Shown piece after piece: positions 35,414 through 44,223 of a stretch of 54,618 nucleotides of DNA. A program made the position numbers and the translations under genes. Source of the DNA: Flavobacterium hercynium (GTDB lineage Bacteria; Bacteroidota; Bacteroidia; Flavobacteriales; Flavobacteriaceae); the NCBI RefSeq assembly GCF_002217285.1, contig NZ_MUGW01000052.1, forward strand, positions 1 to 54,618, given 5' to 3'. Every line of letters starts with the position of its first letter. Within the stretch, counting starts at the first letter, position 1. Below the pieces are notes generated by a model that saw nothing but the letters and a program-made list of their open reading frames with translations, was not told where the DNA came from and searched no databases.

Positions 35414-36373
35414 ATGAAACTAAAAGCTAAAATTTTTACAATCATTTTGATGATGGTATTTTCCGTTTCGAAAGCACAGTTTGTAAAACGTCATGGACAA
35501 TTAAGCGTTGAAGGGACACAATTAGTAGATCAAAATAAACAACCAATAGTATTACGAGGCATGAGTTTTGGCTGGCACAGTATGTGGCCAAGATTTTACA
35601 ATGAAAAAGCAGTAGATTGGTTAAAAAAGGATTTTAAATGCAATGTCGTTCGTGCAGCATTGGGTGTCGAGTTAGGCGCAATGTCCTATAATAAAGAGCC
35701 GCAACAATCGAAAGATAAAATAGAGGCGGTTATAAAAGGAGCAATACAATCAGATATTTATGTAATTGTAGATTGGCACAGTCATAATATCAATTTGAAT
35801 GAAGCCAAATTGTATTTTGATGAAGTTTCTAAGAAGTATGCTAAATATCCCAATATCATATATGAAATCTTTAATGAACCCGATGATGAAACCTGGCCGG
35901 AAATCAAGGCTTATGCCGAAGAGGTGATTAAGGTTATCAGAAAGAATGATCCAAAGAATATTATTTTGATAGGTTCGCCGCATTGGGATCAGGATGTCAA
36001 TCTTCCGGCAGCAGATCCTATAAAAGGATACAATAACTTAATGTACACTATGCATTTTTATGCCGCTACACACAAAAAAGAACTCAGAGACAGAACGGAC
36101 GCTGCGATAAAAAGTGGTCTGCCCATCTTTATTTCTGAATCTGCAGGTATGGAAGCCACAGGCGATGGTCCGTTAGATTATAAAGCGTGGCAAGAATATA
36201 TTGATTGGATGGAAGCCCGTAAATTAAGCTGGATTACATGGTCTGTTTCTGATAAGGATGAAACCTGTTCTATTTTAAAGAAGTCAGCAAAATCCGAAGG
36301 AAAATGGAAGAAAGAAGATTTAAAAGATTCCGGAATTAAGGTTCGCGAGTATCTAAGGAAGTACAATCAGTAG
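35414..36373 (+). CDS. GH5 endo-beta-glucanase (subfamily 2-like)
   Basis: This exported GH5 enzyme (319 residues, signal peptide about 1-21) has family hallmarks LRGMSFGWHS (47-56), VIVDWHSH (117-124), acid/base E155 in YEIFNEPDD and nucleophile E242 in FISESAGM. These resemble subfamily 2 endoglucanases more than mannanases. In this locus it would cut glucose-containing stretches of glucomannan, suggesting the target is glucomannan or galactoglucomannan rather than pure galactomannan. It follows the GH27 gene by 12 bp and ends at a strong terminator. Confidence 0.88.
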   Translation: MKLKAKIFTIILMMVFSVSKAQFVKRHGQLSVEGTQLVDQNKQPIVLRGMSFGWHSMWPRFYNEKAVDWLKKDFKCNVVRAALGVELGAMSYNKEPQQSKDKIEAVIKGAIQSDIYVIVDWHSHNINLNEAKLYFDEVSKKYAKYPNIIYEIFNEPDDETWPEIKAYAEEVIKVIRKNDPKNIILIGSPHWDQDVNLPAADPIKGYNNLMYTMHFYAATHKKELRDRTDAAIKSGLPIFISESAGMEATGDGPLDYKAWQEYIDWMEARKLSWITWSVSDKDETCSILKKSAKSEGKWKKEDLKDSGIKVREYLRKYNQ

Positions 36374-36395
36374 AAAAACATTTTCTATTTTTTTT

Positions 36396-36428
36396 AAAAG
36401 CCTGTTTGTTTTAAACAGGCTTTTTTTT
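36396..36428 (+). terminator. Terminator of the GH27-GH5 operon
   Basis: AAAAGCCTGTTT pairs perfectly with AAACAGGCTTTT around a five-base loop, followed by T residues. Confidence 0.9.
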
Positions 36429-36745
36429 GGCTAAAAACTAATGTTATACTGTAACGATAAAACAGGATTGTTGGCAGTTTGAATGCAGTTTGTTTACGTA
36501 TGTTATTTGTAAGAATATTAACTTCTTTTAGCAAACTAGTTAATGGATTGCTTTTTTAGGTCTATTTTTTATTGTTTTTATATCAACCCCTAAAAATTTA
36601 GGGGTGTTTGGTTTTTTTAATTGATTTTTTTGTTTTTATTGTTCTTTTTTGGTGGGTGTTATCGTGTTTTGTGTTTGTTTTTTGAATTTTGTCAGCGTTT
36701 TTTGTTGTTGAATTTTTAAAATTAAAACACTATAAATATCAAATA

Positions 36746-36883
36746 ATGATTAAAGTCAAATTAAAATTTGTAATCCGTAATTCTTCATCTAAAACACCAA
36801 AAAAGTCAGGTTCAATTCTAATAGTGATACAAAAGTTAATAAATTCGCTAATGAAAAATGATGAGGTTTTAGGGGGAGAATAA
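36746..36883 (+). pseudogene. Possible remnant of a tyrosine-integrase N-terminus
   Basis: A 45-codon frame begins MIKVKLKFVIRNSSSKTPKK and continues into a short beta-strand-like SILIVIQ. This resembles by eye the arm-binding start of Bacteroidetes tyrosine integrases, which then stops. No catalytic domain follows. It could be a spurious frame, and the call is speculative. Confidence 0.2.
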
Positions 36884-36971
36884 TAGGTTTTAGCAGTGCA
36901 TTATATTTTAAATAGATATATAACGATTAACTAACCAGAATCAATTAATTAACTAAAAAACCAATTAACAC

Positions 36972-38051
36972 ATGAAGAAAGTAGTCCATGTTTTAGCCGC
37001 AATGTTGACCAGTTCATTTGCGTTTGCACAAGACGATACTGAAGCCCCCGCCTCTCCTGTAACCACTTTTGGTGGTTCTGCAGATGCATATTATAAATAT
37101 GATTTTTCAAAACAAATGAATGGTCTGACGAGCTTTACCAACTCTCAGGATTCTTTTGAGTTGGGGATGGCTTCAATCGAAGCCGGACACCAATTCGGAA
37201 AAGCTTCTGTTTTTGTTGATTTAGGATTTGGGAAGAGAGCAGAAGAATTTTCATATAATGAAGAGAATACAAAATTCATAATTAAACAATTGTTTTTTAC
37301 TTATGAAATGACAGATAAGTTTAAAGTCGTAGCGGGGAGTTTTGGAACTCATTTTGGATATGAGCTGTTAGATGCCGTAGACAATAAAAATTACAGCATG
37401 TCGTATGCTTTTACATGTGGGCCATTTTTTAATACAGGAGTAAAGGCGCAATATACATCCGGTAAGTTTACTGCGATGGCAGGGATTACAAATCCTACTG
37501 ATTTTAAATCAGCAATGGATTCGGGCTCAGCGCAAAAAACATACATCGCGCAATTGGGTTATATCGCAGACACAGGGAGTGCCTATCTGAATTTTACAAC
37601 TGGAAGTACTAATCCTATTCCGGGAACTTCAATTGCAGTATCAGATGAAAATAAAACACAAATTGATTTTGTGGCATCGAAAACAATAACAGATGCATTT
37701 TCTCTTGGTTTTAATGGTACCTATGCCTCGACAAAACACGATTTTGATAAAGAACTCGATGGAGACTGGTTTGCATTAGTTGGTTATGCAGCTTATTCTT
37801 TTAAAGAATCATTGAGTTTGCATTACAGAATGGAATATTTCGATGCCAAAAAAGCGGCTCCAAGTTTAGGAACTTTAAGTGGTGCGAGTATTTTTGCGAA
37901 CACGGTTTCATTGAATTATAAAGTTGGAAAACTAACTATAATTCCGGAGTTAAAATACGATGCTGCATCAGAAGATATTTTTCTGGATAAAGATGCTTTA
38001 CCAACAGGAGGATCATTTTTTGCACTATTAGCGACAACATACTCTTTTTAG
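36972..38051 (+). CDS. Outer-membrane porin, OmpL-like beta-barrel (bbp2 type), copy 1
   Basis: The 359-residue exported protein (signal peptide about 1-19, cleaved after FAFA) is made of alternating amphipathic strands and ends in the aromatic YSF typical of outer-membrane barrels. Motifs such as FGGSADAYYKYDF near 33-45 and FGTHFGYELLDAVDNKNYSMSYAF near 123-146 match the putative beta-barrel porin-2 family. It is a tandem paralogue of the next gene. The solute is unknown. It is terminated separately by the hairpin at 38083-38120. Confidence 0.85.
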   Translation: MKKVVHVLAAMLTSSFAFAQDDTEAPASPVTTFGGSADAYYKYDFSKQMNGLTSFTNSQDSFELGMASIEAGHQFGKASVFVDLGFGKRAEEFSYNEENTKFIIKQLFFTYEMTDKFKVVAGSFGTHFGYELLDAVDNKNYSMSYAFTCGPFFNTGVKAQYTSGKFTAMAGITNPTDFKSAMDSGSAQKTYIAQLGYIADTGSAYLNFTTGSTNPIPGTSIAVSDENKTQIDFVASKTITDAFSLGFNGTYASTKHDFDKELDGDWFALVGYAAYSFKESLSLHYRMEYFDAKKAAPSLGTLSGASIFANTVSLNYKVGKLTIIPELKYDAASEDIFLDKDALPTGGSFFALLATTYSF

Positions 38052-38082
38052 AGATAAAGACTGATATTTTTTTTTTTTTTGG

Positions 38083-38120
38083 AGCTGTCAAAACATACTA
38101 ATGTTTTGGCAGCTTTTTTA
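38083..38120 (+). terminator. Terminator after porin copy 1
   Basis: A 14-bp stem with one G-T pair (AGCTGTCAAAACAT) and an ACTA loop, then six T. A long T-tract also precedes it. Confidence 0.85.
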
Positions 38121-38293
38121 TTGCTGTGAAAAATGTCCTAATCTGGTATTTTTTAGAATTATTAAGATTTTGATAATGTGTTACTTTGTCTTGTAAATAA
38201 GTAGAGATTTATACGATGTTAAAAATCTACTTTAGTTATAAGTCATTTTTAGGATATTGACTTGTGCTTAATAATTATTAAAATTCCTAATTT

Positions 38294-39370
38294 ATGAAAA
38301 AACAATTACATGTTTTAATTGCAATTTTAGCAAGCTCTTTTGCATTTGCACAAGATACCGAAACACCAATTTTTTCCGGAATTACATTCGGCGGTTCTGC
38401 AGATGCGTATTACAAATATGATTTTTCGAAACAAGATAATGGATTATCGAGTTTTACCAATACACAGGATTCATTTGAAATAGGAATGGCTTCTATTAAT
38501 GCAGGTCATTCGCTTGGAAAAGCATCCGTTTTTGTTGATTTGGGTTTTGGAACAAGAGCAGAACAGTTTTCTTATAATGAAAAAGATACAAAATTTATAG
38601 TAAAACAATTAACCTTTACTTACGATATTACGGATAAGTTTAAAGTAGTAGCAGGTAGTTTTGGAACTCATATCGGGTACGAAGTGTTAGATGCGGTAGA
38701 TAATAAGAATTATAGTATGTCGTACGCCTTTTCATGTGGACCATTTTTTAATACAGGAGTAAAAGCGCAATATACGTCAGGTCAGTTTACGGCAATGGCA
38801 GGAATTACAAATCCAACTGATTTTAATTCAGCACTGGATTCAGGTTCTAAGAAAAAAACATATATAGGTCAATTAGGTTATGTGGCAGATAAAGGAAGTG
38901 TTTATCTTAATTTTACAACCGGAACTGCTAATCCTTCTCCTGGAAGTGAAATACCTTTGCCTAACGAGAGAAAAACAGAATTTGATTTGGTTGCATCCAG
39001 AGAAATTACAGATTCATTTTCTTTAGGATTTAATGGAGTATATGCAAAGACTACTAATGAAATGGATAAAGAATTAGGCGGGGAATGGTATTCATTAGTA
39101 GGCTATGCTAATTATTCTTTTAGAGAATCATTGATTTTAGCATACCGAATGGAATATTTTGGAGCAAAAAAAGCTGCTGCAACTATTGGAAATTTATCTG
39201 GAGCAAATGTGTTTGCTAATACGGTTTCTTTAAACTACAAAGTAGGTAAGTTGACCATAATTCCTGAGTGTAAATATGATATTGCATCAGAAAAAATTTA
39301 TGTAGATAATAATACACTAGCAACCGGAGGAATGTTTTTTGCCCTTCTTGCTACGACATACTCTTTCTAG
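38294..39370 (+). CDS. Outer-membrane porin, OmpL-like beta-barrel (bbp2 type), copy 2
   Basis: The 358-residue paralogue of the preceding gene is alike over its whole length (roughly three-quarters identical by eye), including the signal peptide, the VDNKNYSMSYAF segment and the YSF C-terminus. Differences cluster in predicted loops (for example after SGS near 185 and near 210-225), as expected if the two pores have diverged in solute choice. Each copy has its own terminator and spacer, so they can be expressed independently. Confidence 0.85.
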   Translation: MKKQLHVLIAILASSFAFAQDTETPIFSGITFGGSADAYYKYDFSKQDNGLSSFTNTQDSFEIGMASINAGHSLGKASVFVDLGFGTRAEQFSYNEKDTKFIVKQLTFTYDITDKFKVVAGSFGTHIGYEVLDAVDNKNYSMSYAFSCGPFFNTGVKAQYTSGQFTAMAGITNPTDFNSALDSGSKKKTYIGQLGYVADKGSVYLNFTTGTANPSPGSEIPLPNERKTEFDLVASREITDSFSLGFNGVYAKTTNEMDKELGGEWYSLVGYANYSFRESLILAYRMEYFGAKKAAATIGNLSGANVFANTVSLNYKVGKLTIIPECKYDIASEKIYVDNNTLATGGMFFALLATTYSF

Positions 39371-39406
39371 AGGAAAAAAGGTTGTTTTTTATTTGTTTAT
39401 TTAGTT

Positions 39407-39445
39407 GAGCTGCTAGGATAGTGATATTTTAGCAGTTCTTTTTTG
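39407..39445 (+). terminator. Terminator after porin copy 2
   Basis: GAGCTGCTA pairs with TAGCAGTTC (one G-T pair), followed by a T-run. Confidence 0.65.
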
Positions 39446-39550
39446 TTTTAATTTGGGCTGCTAATTAATCTTAAAAATTTTCAAAATTAGTCTGATTTTC
39501 TTTCGGATACCCCAATGTTAAATCCGAGATAAAATAGTAGGAGTAGTGCA

Positions 39551-39590
39551 TAAAAAAACGCGCTTCTTAGAAACGCGTTTATATTTTTTA
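39551..39590. terminator. Bidirectional terminator after the amidase gene
   Basis: AAACGCG (39556-39562) pairs with CGCGTTT (39574-39580). An A-run on the left serves the minus-strand amidase operon, and T-rich DNA lies on the right. Confidence 0.7.
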
Positions 39591-39603
39591 TCCCATTTAT
39601 GAT

Positions 39604-40509
39604 TTATTGAACTTGTTTTTTATAAATAGAATAAATGGTGTCTATTGTTTTTCGGTCTAAAGTTTTTGTTACATCGGTTTGAATATAATGTAATTTAAAT
39701 GCTACTATGGCTGCTGTTAGATTTTTGGTGTTGTAACCAATAATTCTTAAGGCATTTTCGATTTTAAAATCAAATGGAGCGGGTTCTAAAACTTCATCCG
39801 GCCAAATTCCAAATCCTTTTTCAGCTAAAGTTTTCCAGGGAAAGAAAGCGCTTGGATCTTGTTTTCTGCCTGGAGCAATATCAGCATGTCCTATGAAATT
39901 TTGAGTCGGAATGTTGTAATCTTTCTTCAATTTCGTTAATAAAGCGATTAAACTTCCAATCTGTGCTTCAGTAAAGGGTTTAAAACCGTTGTTGTCCAGT
40001 TCAATACCAATTGAGCTTGAATTCAAATCCATGTTTTTCCCCCAGGTTGAATTGCCCGCATGCCACGCTCTTAAATAGTCATTCAGCATTTGAACAACTT
40101 TCCCATTTTCAGAAATTATATAATGAGCACTAACTTGCGTTTTTGTTTTTGTAAAAGTACTTATAGTCTGCTGAAGAGAATCTTGCGCCGTGTGATGAAT
40201 AATAACAAAACTCGGTTTTCTCAAATTAAAATTCACAGTTCCAATCCATTCTGTGCTTATACCATTTAATAGAGCAGTAGATCCTGTTTTTGACAAAGAA
40301 TCTCTCGCAATACCCAATTGTTTTGCATAAGTAGTATCAATAACAAGTGGACTAACAGGAGGTAACGCCTGAGAGTCTTTATTGGTAATTTGACTTTCTA
40401 ATGTTTTAAGTGTCTGATCGTACTTTTTCTCCGTATTTTTATAAGGATTTGTAGAGCAGGAAGTAATAATAATCGCCAGAATCAGATAACAAAGATTTTT
40501 TTGAATCAT
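39604..40509 (-). CDS. N-acetylmuramoyl-L-alanine amidase lipoprotein (Amidase_2)
   Basis: The 301-residue lipoprotein (C18 in ITSC) has an AmpD/PGRP-type zinc amidase domain at about residues 85-230. It should cleave the bond between muramic acid and the stem peptide. Zinc-ligand histidines are H105/H106 in VIIHHTA and the His of NFIGHADIAPGRKQDP, whose Asp completes the site. SAHYIISENGKVVQM is also typical. A C-terminal helical tail may bind the wall. It is the last gene of the rimO operon. Confidence 0.92.
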   Translation of the reverse strand: MIQKNLCYLILAIIITSCSTNPYKNTEKKYDQTLKTLESQITNKDSQALPPVSPLVIDTTYAKQLGIARDSLSKTGSTALLNGISTEWIGTVNFNLRKPSFVIIHHTAQDSLQQTISTFTKTKTQVSAHYIISENGKVVQMLNDYLRAWHAGNSTWGKNMDLNSSSIGIELDNNGFKPFTEAQIGSLIALLTKLKKDYNIPTQNFIGHADIAPGRKQDPSAFFPWKTLAEKGFGIWPDEVLEPAPFDFKIENALRIIGYNTKNLTAAIVAFKLHYIQTDVTKTLDRKTIDTIYSIYKKQVQ

Positions 40510-40543
40510 ATTGAATTACGTTGTGATTGTTATATTGAAACGA

Positions 40544-41098
40544 CTATTCTTTCTCTTTTATTGCTTCGGTATCCTCTTTGCTTTCTTTAGATTTTTTCTT
40601 CTTTTTAGACTTCGATTTTTTATCATCTTTAAGATTATCCATGAAATTGGTATATTTTTCTACCTGATCCGGATTCAAAAAAGCCGTTATTTTTTTATTG
40701 GTAACTTCTCTTAAAGCATTAATCTGCTCAATTTTCTTTTCCTGGCTGCTGCTTTCGTTTTTAAGAAGAACCCCTTGCTCTTTCATGCTGTCTGCTAAAA
40801 CATTTGTTATCGCAATAGCTTGCAATTCATCCAGTTTTACCTCGGGTTTCATTTGTTCCACAAGCTGAGCTGCTATTTCTTCTGCAGGAGTTTCTTTTTG
40901 TTTCTTTGGGTTCGTTTGTTGTGCCTGCATAAGACTTCTGTCCATTCCAGCAGTTCCCATTCCGCCCATTCCGCGTCCGTTTCCGTAGCCACTGCCGCCA
41001 CCATAGCCATTATTATATCCATTTCCGTATTGAGCAGAAACAGATGTATAGCATAACAAACCGAAAACTAAAAGTATTATAGATTGAATAGATTTCAT
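40544..41098 (-). CDS. Exported Gly/Tyr-rich and Lys-rich protein, unknown function
   Basis: The protein has 184 residues: a signal peptide (about 1-22), a Gly/Tyr/Asn-rich segment (23-53), then a helical region with KLDELQAIAITNVLADSMKEQG and LNPDQVEKYTNFMDNLK that recalls Spy/CpxP-like periplasmic helices, and a Lys/Ser/Glu tail. I do not assign a family. It lies between rimO (41 bp) and the amidase gene (34 bp) in an apparent operon, which hints at an envelope role. Confidence 0.75.
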   Translation of the reverse strand: MKSIQSIILLVFGLLCYTSVSAQYGNGYNNGYGGGSGYGNGRGMGGMGTAGMDRSLMQAQQTNPKKQKETPAEEIAAQLVEQMKPEVKLDELQAIAITNVLADSMKEQGVLLKNESSSQEKKIEQINALREVTNKKITAFLNPDQVEKYTNFMDNLKDDKKSKSKKKKKSKESKEDTEAIKEKE

Positions 41099-41139
41099 AA
41101 AATGTTTTTGTCTAAAATTAGCAATTGGATGCGGTAAAT

Positions 41140-42453
41140 TTAAGCAGGTTCTCCGTATAAATCAAATTCTGTCGCCTCAATTATTTTAATGTTAACAAAC
41201 TCTCCTGTTTTTACATAATGCTTAGAAGCATCAATCAAAACTTCGTTGTCAACATCCGGGCTGTCAAATTCAGTTCTGCCCACAAAATGAGCACCTTCTT
41301 TTCTGTCGATAATACATTTGTAAACCTGACCAATTTTTTCCTGATTCAAGTCCCATGAAATTTGCGATTGCAATTCCATTATTTCATTAGCTCTCGCTTG
41401 TTTTACATCGTCCGGAACATCGTCTTCTAATAAGTACGCATGTGTGTTTTCTTCATGAGAATACGCAAAACAACCCATTCTGTCAAACTTCATTTCCTGA
41501 ACAAAATCTTTTAAGATTTCGAAATCTTCTTGCGTTTCACCAGGATATCCAACGATCAAAGTTGTTCTGATTGCCATTCCCGGAACAGCAGCGCGAAAAT
41601 CTTTTAATAATTGTGTTGTCTTAGCCTGAGTAGTACCACGACGCATTGATTTTAAGATAGAATCAGAAATATGCTGTAACGGAATATCAATGTAATTACA
41701 AATTTTAGGTTCACGTTTCATGATTTCCAAAACATCCATTGGGAAACCGGTAGGGAAGGCGTAATGCAAACGAATCCATTCGATACCTTCTACTTTTACT
41801 AACGCTTCTAAAAGTTCTGCAAGATTTCTCTTTTTGTAAATGTCAAGACCATAATACGTTAAGTCCTGAGCAATTAAGATCAATTCTTTTACGCCGTTTT
41901 TAGCCAAACCTTCTGCTTCTTTAACCAGTTTTTCGATTGATTGCGAAACGTGTTTACCACGCATAATCGGAATAGCACAAAAACTGCAAGGTCTGTCGCA
42001 GCCTTCTGCAATTTTAAGATAAGCGTAGTTTTTAGGAGTTGTAGTTAAACGTTCTCCTAATAATTCGTGTTTATAATCTGCTCCTAAAGCTTTTAATAGC
42101 TGAGGTAATTCTGTAGTACCAAAATATTGATCTACATTAGGAATTTCTTTTTCTAAATCAGGTCTGTAACGTTCAGAAAGACATCCTGTCACAAAAACCT
42201 TATCAACTAAACCTTTGTCTTTTTTATCAGCATATTCCAAAATCATGTTTACTGATTCTGCCTTGGCATTGTCAATAAAACCACAAGTGTTTATTACAAT
42301 AATGTTTCCTTCTTCGGCTGCAGGTGCTTCATGTGCTACATCTTTTCCGTTTGCACGAAGCTGTCCCATCAACACTTCACTGTCATATACATTTTTCGAA
42401 CACCCAAGAGTGATTACGTTAATTTTGTTCTTTTTTAAAGACTTGGTTCTCAT
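41140..42453 (-). CDS. rimO: Ribosomal protein S12 methylthiotransferase RimO
   Basis: RimO adds a methylthio group to an aspartate of ribosomal protein S12 using two iron-sulfur clusters. The 437-residue protein has the MTTase N-terminal domain with its three cysteines (TLGCSKN, INTCGF, VTGCLSE), the radical SAM core with CX3CX2C in EGCDRPCSFC, and a C-terminal TRAM domain. Length and motif wording match RimO better than MiaB. It is the first gene of a three-gene operon with a -7 element at 42473-42480. Confidence 0.96.
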   Translation of the reverse strand: MRTKSLKKNKINVITLGCSKNVYDSEVLMGQLRANGKDVAHEAPAAEEGNIIVINTCGFIDNAKAESVNMILEYADKKDKGLVDKVFVTGCLSERYRPDLEKEIPNVDQYFGTTELPQLLKALGADYKHELLGERLTTTPKNYAYLKIAEGCDRPCSFCAIPIMRGKHVSQSIEKLVKEAEGLAKNGVKELILIAQDLTYYGLDIYKKRNLAELLEALVKVEGIEWIRLHYAFPTGFPMDVLEIMKREPKICNYIDIPLQHISDSILKSMRRGTTQAKTTQLLKDFRAAVPGMAIRTTLIVGYPGETQEDFEILKDFVQEMKFDRMGCFAYSHEENTHAYLLEDDVPDDVKQARANEIMELQSQISWDLNQEKIGQVYKCIIDRKEGAHFVGRTEFDSPDVDNEVLIDASKHYVKTGEFVNIKIIEATEFDLYGEPA

Positions 42454-42472
42454 ACTTTTATAAATTGGAGTG

Positions 42473-42480
42473 CAAAATTA
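42473..42480 (-). promoter_or_regulatory. Putative -7 element of the rimO operon
   Basis: On the minus strand this reads TAATTTTG, 20 bases upstream of the rimO start. It is the same octamer as before ndk. Confidence 0.5.
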
Positions 42481-42612
42481 CACTTTTTTTATCCAAACAC
42501 CACTTGTTTCGGTTTCTTTTGTTGTTTTTTCTAGCGCTAGATTTGCTATTTATCTTCGTTCTTTGCAGTTGTTTTTATGGAATACGCAGAAAGAATGCCG
42601 TTTGGATGGGTT

Positions 42613-42644
42613 AAAAAAAAACCGTCAAGGCAATACCCTGACGG
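42613..42644 (-). terminator. Terminator of the FadL-like gene
   Basis: CCGTCAAGG (42622-42630) and CCCTGACGG (42636-42644) form a 9-bp stem with one wobble. On the minus strand it runs into nine T. Confidence 0.8.
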
Positions 42645-42671
42645 AAATTAAATTATCTATTTATTTTCTAA

Positions 42672-44177
42672 TTACAATTCAAATAATAAAGTCAAAGAAA
42701 TATTGTTAAGTTTCGATGAGAAATTGGCGCCATCAGTAAGTCCTGTTGAAAAGAATGCCGGATTCGATTTTCTTTCTAAATAAGAATAAGCTAAATCTAC
42801 TTTAGTTCCTCCAAAGTTATATCCTAAACCTCCTGAATAGCTGGTTAAATCTCCAATTGTTGTTCCGTTTTTATAAGGACTTCCTTCAAATCGGTAACCA
42901 CCGCGAAGGCTTAATTGTTTAATTTTATATTCAGCACCTACTCTCAATTCTCCGTTGCTTGTTAATTGCTTGCTAAGATCGTTGTTTACGCCTTGCAAGC
43001 CCGGATCATTTGTTGGCTTGTATTTTGTATTAGAGTAATCTTTAATAGCATAATCAACACTAATTAAACCTGATTTTCCAAATACGTAAGCAGCACTAAA
43101 AGTTGTTTTTCCGGGAGTTTGTAACTTATACGAATCGTATACATTTACAATTTTAGGATTAACAGATTCATTTATTACTGAACCTCCGTCTGCTTGTCTG
43201 CTTGTCGCTAAAGATTGTGTAACTTCATCAAATAACTCGTACCAGGTATTAGATTCGTAAGCGAAACCTAAGCGGAATGATTCTGTAACTTTTGCAATAG
43301 CTCCAACTTGAAATGAAAACCCATTTCCATACGTGTATAATTCGTTGTTAAAACGTAGACTTGATATAGTTTCTCTGGTTTCAAGTGGATTATCATTGTC
43401 TTCGTAAAAACTGCTTGTTCTTCTATAATCAGTAATATGAACGTTTAAATTTGCTCCTATATAAAGTCTGTCTTTATATGATGTTGCAAGGTTAAAACTT
43501 GCTTTACTATTGTATCCTCTTGTGTATACATCGCTTTCGTGATAATAATTTCCATTTGCAGGTACGGCGCTTGTGTATTGCGTATTGTTAGCGTCAGTTC
43601 CCTCTAGAGGATCAATTACGTGTCCCCAATAACCTAAGTAAGCTTGTTGTTCTCTGTAATTTAAGTTAGAGAAGTTATTGTCGTCGATAACATTTAACGG
43701 AATTCCATTTGCGTAAGAAAGAAAATATTGATCTATAGAATTGTTCGGGTTTGTTCCGAATGCACGAAAACTATTGTCAAAATTATTGGTCTGCTCGTAG
43801 GTAACTCCAAGTGCAATTTTTTTCCAATTATTACTTGGATTATTGTCATGAAATACAAATACAGCACCAGCCTGATTTAGTGAAAAAGAATTTTCTTTAT
43901 CAGAAGCCGGAGTTCCAAAATAATTAGAGTTGTTTTTGATATTCTGATTGCTTAAGGTAAGACCCGCTTGATTGTTTAAGAACACTGCAGATCCTGCAGG
44001 ATTTACTGATAGTGAAGATAAATCGCCTCCAATAGCTCCAAATGCACCACCCATAGCTCTGAATCTTGCAGTTCCGGTTAAGTTGTCTTGCGCATAACGT
44101 ACAGCATCTGAAACATCTTGAGAGTATGAGGCGCTGAAAGTTAATCCTGTTATAAGAAGGAATAATACTTTTTTCAT
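42672..44177 (-). CDS. FadL/OmpP1-like outer-membrane transport protein
   Basis: The 501-residue protein is exported (signal peptide about 1-19) and has the N-terminal segment RFRAMGGAFGAIGGDLSSLSVNPAGSAVF, typical of FadL/TodX-like barrels that pass hydrophobic molecules. The rest is strand-rich and ends in Phe-Glu-Leu. Flavobacterial members are often named hemin receptor or OmpP1 without biochemical proof. It lies 46 bp downstream of the Gly-rich lipoprotein gene, probably in one operon. Confidence 0.82.
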   Translation of the reverse strand: MKKVLFLLITGLTFSASYSQDVSDAVRYAQDNLTGTARFRAMGGAFGAIGGDLSSLSVNPAGSAVFLNNQAGLTLSNQNIKNNSNYFGTPASDKENSFSLNQAGAVFVFHDNNPSNNWKKIALGVTYEQTNNFDNSFRAFGTNPNNSIDQYFLSYANGIPLNVIDDNNFSNLNYREQQAYLGYWGHVIDPLEGTDANNTQYTSAVPANGNYYHESDVYTRGYNSKASFNLATSYKDRLYIGANLNVHITDYRRTSSFYEDNDNPLETRETISSLRFNNELYTYGNGFSFQVGAIAKVTESFRLGFAYESNTWYELFDEVTQSLATSRQADGGSVINESVNPKIVNVYDSYKLQTPGKTTFSAAYVFGKSGLISVDYAIKDYSNTKYKPTNDPGLQGVNNDLSKQLTSNGELRVGAEYKIKQLSLRGGYRFEGSPYKNGTTIGDLTSYSGGLGYNFGGTKVDLAYSYLERKSNPAFFSTGLTDGANFSSKLNNISLTLLFEL

Positions 44178-44223
44178 TTAGTTTTAATTTTAAATAATTT
44201 CGTGTGATTAAGGAGAGTAAGAA

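Larger units (their letters stand above)
36374..36971. other. 598-bp spacer between the PUL and the porin genes
   Basis: It contains the terminator at 36396-36428, T- and G-rich DNA with no recognisable gene (36430-36700), and a short reading frame at 36746-36883 that may be an integrase remnant. I see no convincing TAnnTTTG element before the first porin gene. Confidence 0.55.

Noticed and set aside
42481..42671. Plus-strand frame of about 79 codons between rimO and the FadL-like gene
   Set aside because: It runs through the FadL-like terminator, has no domain and no promoter element.
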